Part shown: positions 4,158-6,942 of the stretch, in pieces
How the letters are laid out: each line of letters starts with the position of its first letter
Numbering within the stretch: the first letter of the stretch is position 1
DNA from: Chloroflexota bacterium
GTDB taxonomy: Bacteria; Chloroflexota; Chloroflexia; Thermomicrobiales; UBA6265
Assembly: GCA_023415845.1 (NCBI GenBank)
Contig: JAEZJB010000464.1
Span: forward strand, 1 to 6,942
DNA: 6,942 bases
Direction: 5' to 3'
Made by a program: the position numbers and the translations under genes
The notes under the pieces: generated by a model
Database searches by the model: none
What the model saw: only the letters and a program-made list of their open reading frames with translations
What the model was told of the DNA's origin: nothing

Positions 4158-6248
4158 ATGCTTCATCGATTACTTGTGGTAGTCATGGTCATGAGTCTGG
4201 GCCTGGGAGGTGTTGCCACCGCCCAGGAAGCGTCACCGCCCGCGGCCGATGCCGAAGGTCCTGTGAAGGTCACCGGCACATTGAGCGCCAGCAATTTTGT
4301 GGCCGCCATCATCTATCAGAGCCCGACCGTTACCCTGATGGATGCATCGGACCAGGTGCCGATCAGCCGAGCCAGCTACGCCGAGAAGAGCGAACAGGTC
4401 ATCGGCGTCGCGACATCCCCGTTGTTTACGCAGGCTCCGGGAACCTACGAGGTTGCGCTGCCGATTGTGCCCACGGCTTCGCCGTTCGCAATCGCCGAGG
4501 GGGCGGAACCGCAGGCAGGGCTGAAAGCCTTCATCCTGGTTGTGGGTTCTAACATCACCAACGACTCCTTCCTCGAAGGGTTCGAGCAATTCGGCATGTC
4601 CTCGTTCCTGGTCGATCCGGTCACCGGCTGGTTCGAGCAGGGATCCCTCCTGCTGCATGCCGCCGATGACCAGCAGCAGTTCCCCAGCGCCGCCGGACCC
4701 GACGGCCTCTGGTTCACCGCCGACGACGAACTGACCACACTGGAACCCGGTTACACCGTGGTCGACCTGGCGACCGCTGGCACCGCCACGTTTGACCGCT
4801 CCACTGCGCCGGTCATGGACACGCGCGAATCAGCGTCCGTGGCGTCTCCCGACTACTCGGACATGTCCTGGGTTGATGCCTTCAACGCCCTGATCGACCG
4901 CCTCGCCCAGCGCTACTCCTTCACCGAGGAGCGCGGCATCGACTGGGAAGCCAAGCGAGCCGAGTTCGGGCCGCAGATCCAGGCGGCCCAGAACGCCGAC
5001 GACCTCACTGCCTATGTCGGGGCGCTCTACCAGTTGGCGGCCAGTGTGCAGGACGCCCATGTCTCGATCATTCCAACCACCCTGGATACGAGGGCGGCCA
5101 TTCAACAGTACTTCGGCACCCTGGTTGCCAATTACTCCGGTACCGTGGGCGCGATCGGCACGCTCGTCTCCGATTCCGACACTCCCACCACCGGCCCCGG
5201 TCAAACCTACCTGATCGCGGCTGTGGGAGACACCGGACCGGCCCATGACGCTGGCTGGACGAAAGGCACCGAGATCGTCTCGATCAACGGGCAGACGATC
5301 GCCGAGCGACTGGCGGAGATACCACCGTATCTCTTCGGTTCCAGCATCTCCACTCCGGAAAAAGCCCAGTTGCTGTCGTCCCAGGGACTCCTGCTGTTCC
5401 CCGCGGGCGAAACCGTCACCATCGAGTACATCCTGCCTGGCGAAACCGAGGTCAAGTCCGCCGATCTGGTCGCTGGGCCGTACGCGGTCGGCATCGCCGC
5501 GCCGGCTCCCGCCACGACACCGGCTCCACTCGAAACATCGAGCTATACCGATGTCGACGGCTACACGGTCATCAAGTGGGCCGACTTCGAAGAGGACATC
5601 ACCGAGCGCATCGCGGTACTGGAAGCCGCCCTGCTGCACCAGCAAAGCGTGCCAGACTCCAAGGGCATCATTCTCGATCTGCGCGGCAACAGTGGTGGCT
5701 GGGCGGCTCTCTACCTCACCATGGCGTCCTACTTCTTCAATGCCGAGCACCCGATGAACGCCCATGTCTTCGACAAATGGTCGTACGACGAGACCACAGG
5801 TGGTCTGGTGCGCGAGTATCAGGCGGACTACCTGCTCTCCTCGCCGAAACCCAGTCTCGCCTACACCGGTCCGCTGACCATTCTGGTCGACCAGGCCTGC
5901 GGAAGTTCGTGCGAATTCTTCAGCCAGTCGCTGCAGGTGCAGGGGCGTGCCGAAGTGATCGGCCAGTTCGCCACGGCGGGCGCCGGTGGCAACATCGACC
6001 AGGCGGTGATGCCTGGTGGCGTGGTCTTCCAGTACACCGTGGGTCAGTACACCTTTGCCGGGACCGATGAGCTCAATCTGGAGGCGAAGGGCGTGCAGCC
6101 CGATGTCCGCGTGCCGGTCACGATTGACTCTGCCCTTGCCGGGGCCAGCGGGCAGGACGTGGTACTGGACTTCGCCATTGCCTACCTCAACGGTGGTGGC
6201 TCCACCGCTACGCCGGAAGCATCACCAGCAGCCACTCCCGCCGGTTAA
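4158..6248 (+). CDS. Secreted S41-family (tail-specific/tricorn-like) serine peptidase with PDZ-like domain
   Basis: The product has 696 residues. A signal peptide (Met-Leu-His-Arg, a hydrophobic Val/Leu/Gly core, Ala-Thr-Ala before Gln23) predicts export. Residues about 30-240 form an N-terminal region I do not recognise. Residues about 245-300 are helical and end in Gln-Asp-Ala-His301-Val-Ser-Ile. A PDZ-like domain follows at about 352-395 (Gly-Trp-Thr-Lys-Gly-Thr-Glu-Ile-Val-Ser-Ile-Asn-Gly). After a Pro/Ala-rich linker comes the S41 core with Asp507-Leu-Arg-Gly-Asn-Ser-Gly-Gly514 and the nucleophile segment Cys581-Gly-Ser-Ser584-Cys-Glu586. The position 25 residues after Ser584, where CtpA/Prc enzymes have the catalytic Lys, is Ala609, so a Ser-His mechanism with His301 is more likely. 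The tail is Ala/Thr/Pro-rich. It probably cleaves proteins or peptides outside the membrane; the substrate is unknown. It is monocistronic by context. Confidence 0.88.
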   Translation: MLHRLLVVVMVMSLGLGGVATAQEASPPAADAEGPVKVTGTLSASNFVAAIIYQSPTVTLMDASDQVPISRASYAEKSEQVIGVATSPLFTQAPGTYEVALPIVPTASPFAIAEGAEPQAGLKAFILVVGSNITNDSFLEGFEQFGMSSFLVDPVTGWFEQGSLLLHAADDQQQFPSAAGPDGLWFTADDELTTLEPGYTVVDLATAGTATFDRSTAPVMDTRESASVASPDYSDMSWVDAFNALIDRLAQRYSFTEERGIDWEAKRAEFGPQIQAAQNADDLTAYVGALYQLAASVQDAHVSIIPTTLDTRAAIQQYFGTLVANYSGTVGAIGTLVSDSDTPTTGPGQTYLIAAVGDTGPAHDAGWTKGTEIVSINGQTIAERLAEIPPYLFGSSISTPEKAQLLSSQGLLLFPAGETVTIEYILPGETEVKSADLVAGPYAVGIAAPAPATTPAPLETSSYTDVDGYTVIKWADFEEDITERIAVLEAALLHQQSVPDSKGIILDLRGNSGGWAALYLTMASYFFNAEHPMNAHVFDKWSYDETTGGLVREYQADYLLSSPKPSLAYTGPLTILVDQACGSSCEFFSQSLQVQGRAEVIGQFATAGAGGNIDQAVMPGGVVFQYTVGQYTFAGTDELNLEAKGVQPDVRVPVTIDSALAGASGQDVVLDFAIAYLNGGGSTATPEASPAATPAG

Positions 6249-6273
6249 CGCAACGGCATCATCAAGCCCAGAG

Positions 6274-6300
6274 CGGAAGCTGGAACAGGTCCAGTTTCCG
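6274..6300. terminator. Hairpin between the convergent peptidase and cyclophilin genes
   Basis: CGGAAGCTGGA (6274-6284) pairs with TCCAGTTTCCG (6290-6300) across an ACAGG loop. The stem is 11 bp with one G-T pair. It starts 26 bases after the peptidase stop. T-rich sequence after it is short (TTCTG on the plus strand), so termination may be weak. Lying between converging genes, it could serve both strands. Confidence 0.5.
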
Positions 6301-6352
6301 TTCTGGGCAAACATGACGCTAGAGACAGAAGGTCCGGAGGGAACGAACGGGA

Positions 6353-6942
6353 TCAGACGGAGGCGCGTCGTGCCCGCACGATCGGCACCACCGGGTCGAG
6401 CGACTGCCCGTTGGCCGGCTGCTGCTGGATGGTCCGCACCACGTCCATCCCTTCGACCACCTGCCCGAACGCCGCAAAGCCCTGGCCGTCCGGGTTGCGC
6501 TGCCCACCGAAGTCGAGCTCGGGCGTATCGCCAATGCAGATGAAGAAGTCGGACACCGCGCTGTCCGGCGTAAACCGGGCCATCGAGATGGTGCCATCGA
6601 GATGCTTCAAGCCGGTTTCGCTGGTCCGCTCCAGTGCAATCGGCGCCAGTTGCTCGTCCGACTTGTCCGGATTGATCCCGCCCTGAATCACCTGAATGGC
6701 GACCGCATCATTCGGCAGCTTGCTGCTGTCGGCAGTGGGATCGATCCCCTTGCCGATCTTTTCCGCCACCAGGTTGGAGTTGGCATTGTTCTCGGCGGTC
6801 ACTGTGCGATGAAACCGGCCCCCGTCGTAGAATCCGCCGTCCACGTAGTGCAGGAAGTTCGCGGTCGTACGTGGCGCGTTGGCGGCATCGAGCCGCACCA
6901 CAATCTCACCAAACGCCGTTTCCAGCACGATATCCACACCCT
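6353..6942 (-). CDS. Cyclophilin-type peptidyl-prolyl cis-trans isomerase, 5' end at or beyond the window edge
   Basis: This enzyme class catalyses cis-trans isomerisation of X-Pro bonds and assists folding. Numbered from the GTG at 6937 (194 residues), the frame shows the cyclophilin order: Glu-Thr-Ala-Phe-Gly-Glu-Ile-Val-Val-Arg-Leu (6-16), Ala-Pro-Arg-Thr-Thr-Ala-Asn-Phe (21-28), Phe42-His-Arg44-Thr-Val with the catalytic Arg, Val-Ile-Gln85-Gly-Gly, Gly-Thr-Ile-Ser-Met-Ala-Arg (115-121), Ser-Asp-Phe-Phe-Ile (129-133), Leu-Asp-Phe-Gly-Gly (141-145) and Phe-Gly-Gln-Val-Val-Glu-Gly-Met (157-164). An insert of about 34 residues (47-80) separates Phe-His-Arg-Thr-Val from Ile-Gln-Gly-Gly. The GTG has no ribosome site in view and the frame is open to the edge, so the real start, and any signal peptide, may lie outside. 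The compartment cannot be decided. The gene converges with the peptidase gene across 104 bases. Confidence 0.92.
   Translation of the reverse strand, partial: GVDIVLETAFGEIVVRLDAANAPRTTANFLHYVDGGFYDGGRFHRTVTAENNANSNLVAEKIGKGIDPTADSSKLPNDAVAIQVIQGGINPDKSDEQLAPIALERTSETGLKHLDGTISMARFTPDSAVSDFFICIGDTPELDFGGQRNPDGQGFAAFGQVVEGMDVVRTIQQQPANGQSLDPVVPIVRARRASV

Noticed and set aside
4830..5765. 311-codon minus-strand frame opposite the peptidase
   Set aside because: Gly/Arg/Asp-rich shadow of the S41 coding frame; no motif of its own.
1..6942. CRISPR array, tRNA, transposase or phage genes
   Set aside because: Read for on both strands; no spaced short repeats, cloverleaf or recognisable mobile-element protein was seen.

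Overview
The window is GC-rich bacterial DNA. It looks like a chromosomal segment from Chloroflexota, most likely a Thermomicrobia-type organism. This is inferred from the base composition, the large MalT/LAL-type LuxR regulator, and the secreted peptidase whose C-terminus is an Ala/Thr/Pro/Glu-rich tail of the kind common in exported proteins of that group. I saw no tRNA, rRNA, CRISPR array, insertion sequence or phage gene.

Layout. (1) Positions 1-575, minus strand: the N-terminal part of a multi-pass membrane protein that runs off the left edge. It ends in an acidic Asp-Gly-Asp-Glu-Gly loop, as in GT-C/PMT-type (family 39) glycosyltransferases. A good sigma-70-like promoter precedes it at 656-684. 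(2) Positions 576-1228: no intact gene. The stretch holds a symmetric terminator hairpin (795-829), a degraded copy of a cyclophilin C-terminus (minus strand, about 873-955), and what looks like the C-terminal tail of an alpha/beta-hydrolase (plus strand, 952-1143). The two remnants lie back to back and both lack their 5' parts, as expected if a deletion removed the middle of a divergent gene pair. (3) Positions 1271-3919, plus strand: an 882-codon LuxR-family ATP-dependent regulator of normal architecture (P-loop ATPase, helical-repeat region, C-terminal LuxR helix-turn-helix), broken by one in-frame TAG at 2177-2179. A strong promoter lies at 1184-1212. (4) Positions 4158-6248, plus strand: a secreted S41-family serine peptidase with signal peptide, PDZ-like domain and catalytic core. 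(5) Positions 6353-6942, minus strand: a cyclophilin-type peptidyl-prolyl isomerase, convergent with the peptidase and open at the right edge.

How the genes relate. They do not form one operon. The regulator and the peptidase share a strand, but a 238-bp gap with its own hairpins and a ribosome binding site separates them. The peptidase and the cyclophilin converge on a 104-bp gap that contains a hairpin. Control of the peptidase by the regulator is possible from position alone, but nothing in the sequence shows it. The clearest oddities are the amber codon in the regulator and the short second copy of the cyclophilin tail about 5.5 kb from the intact one.
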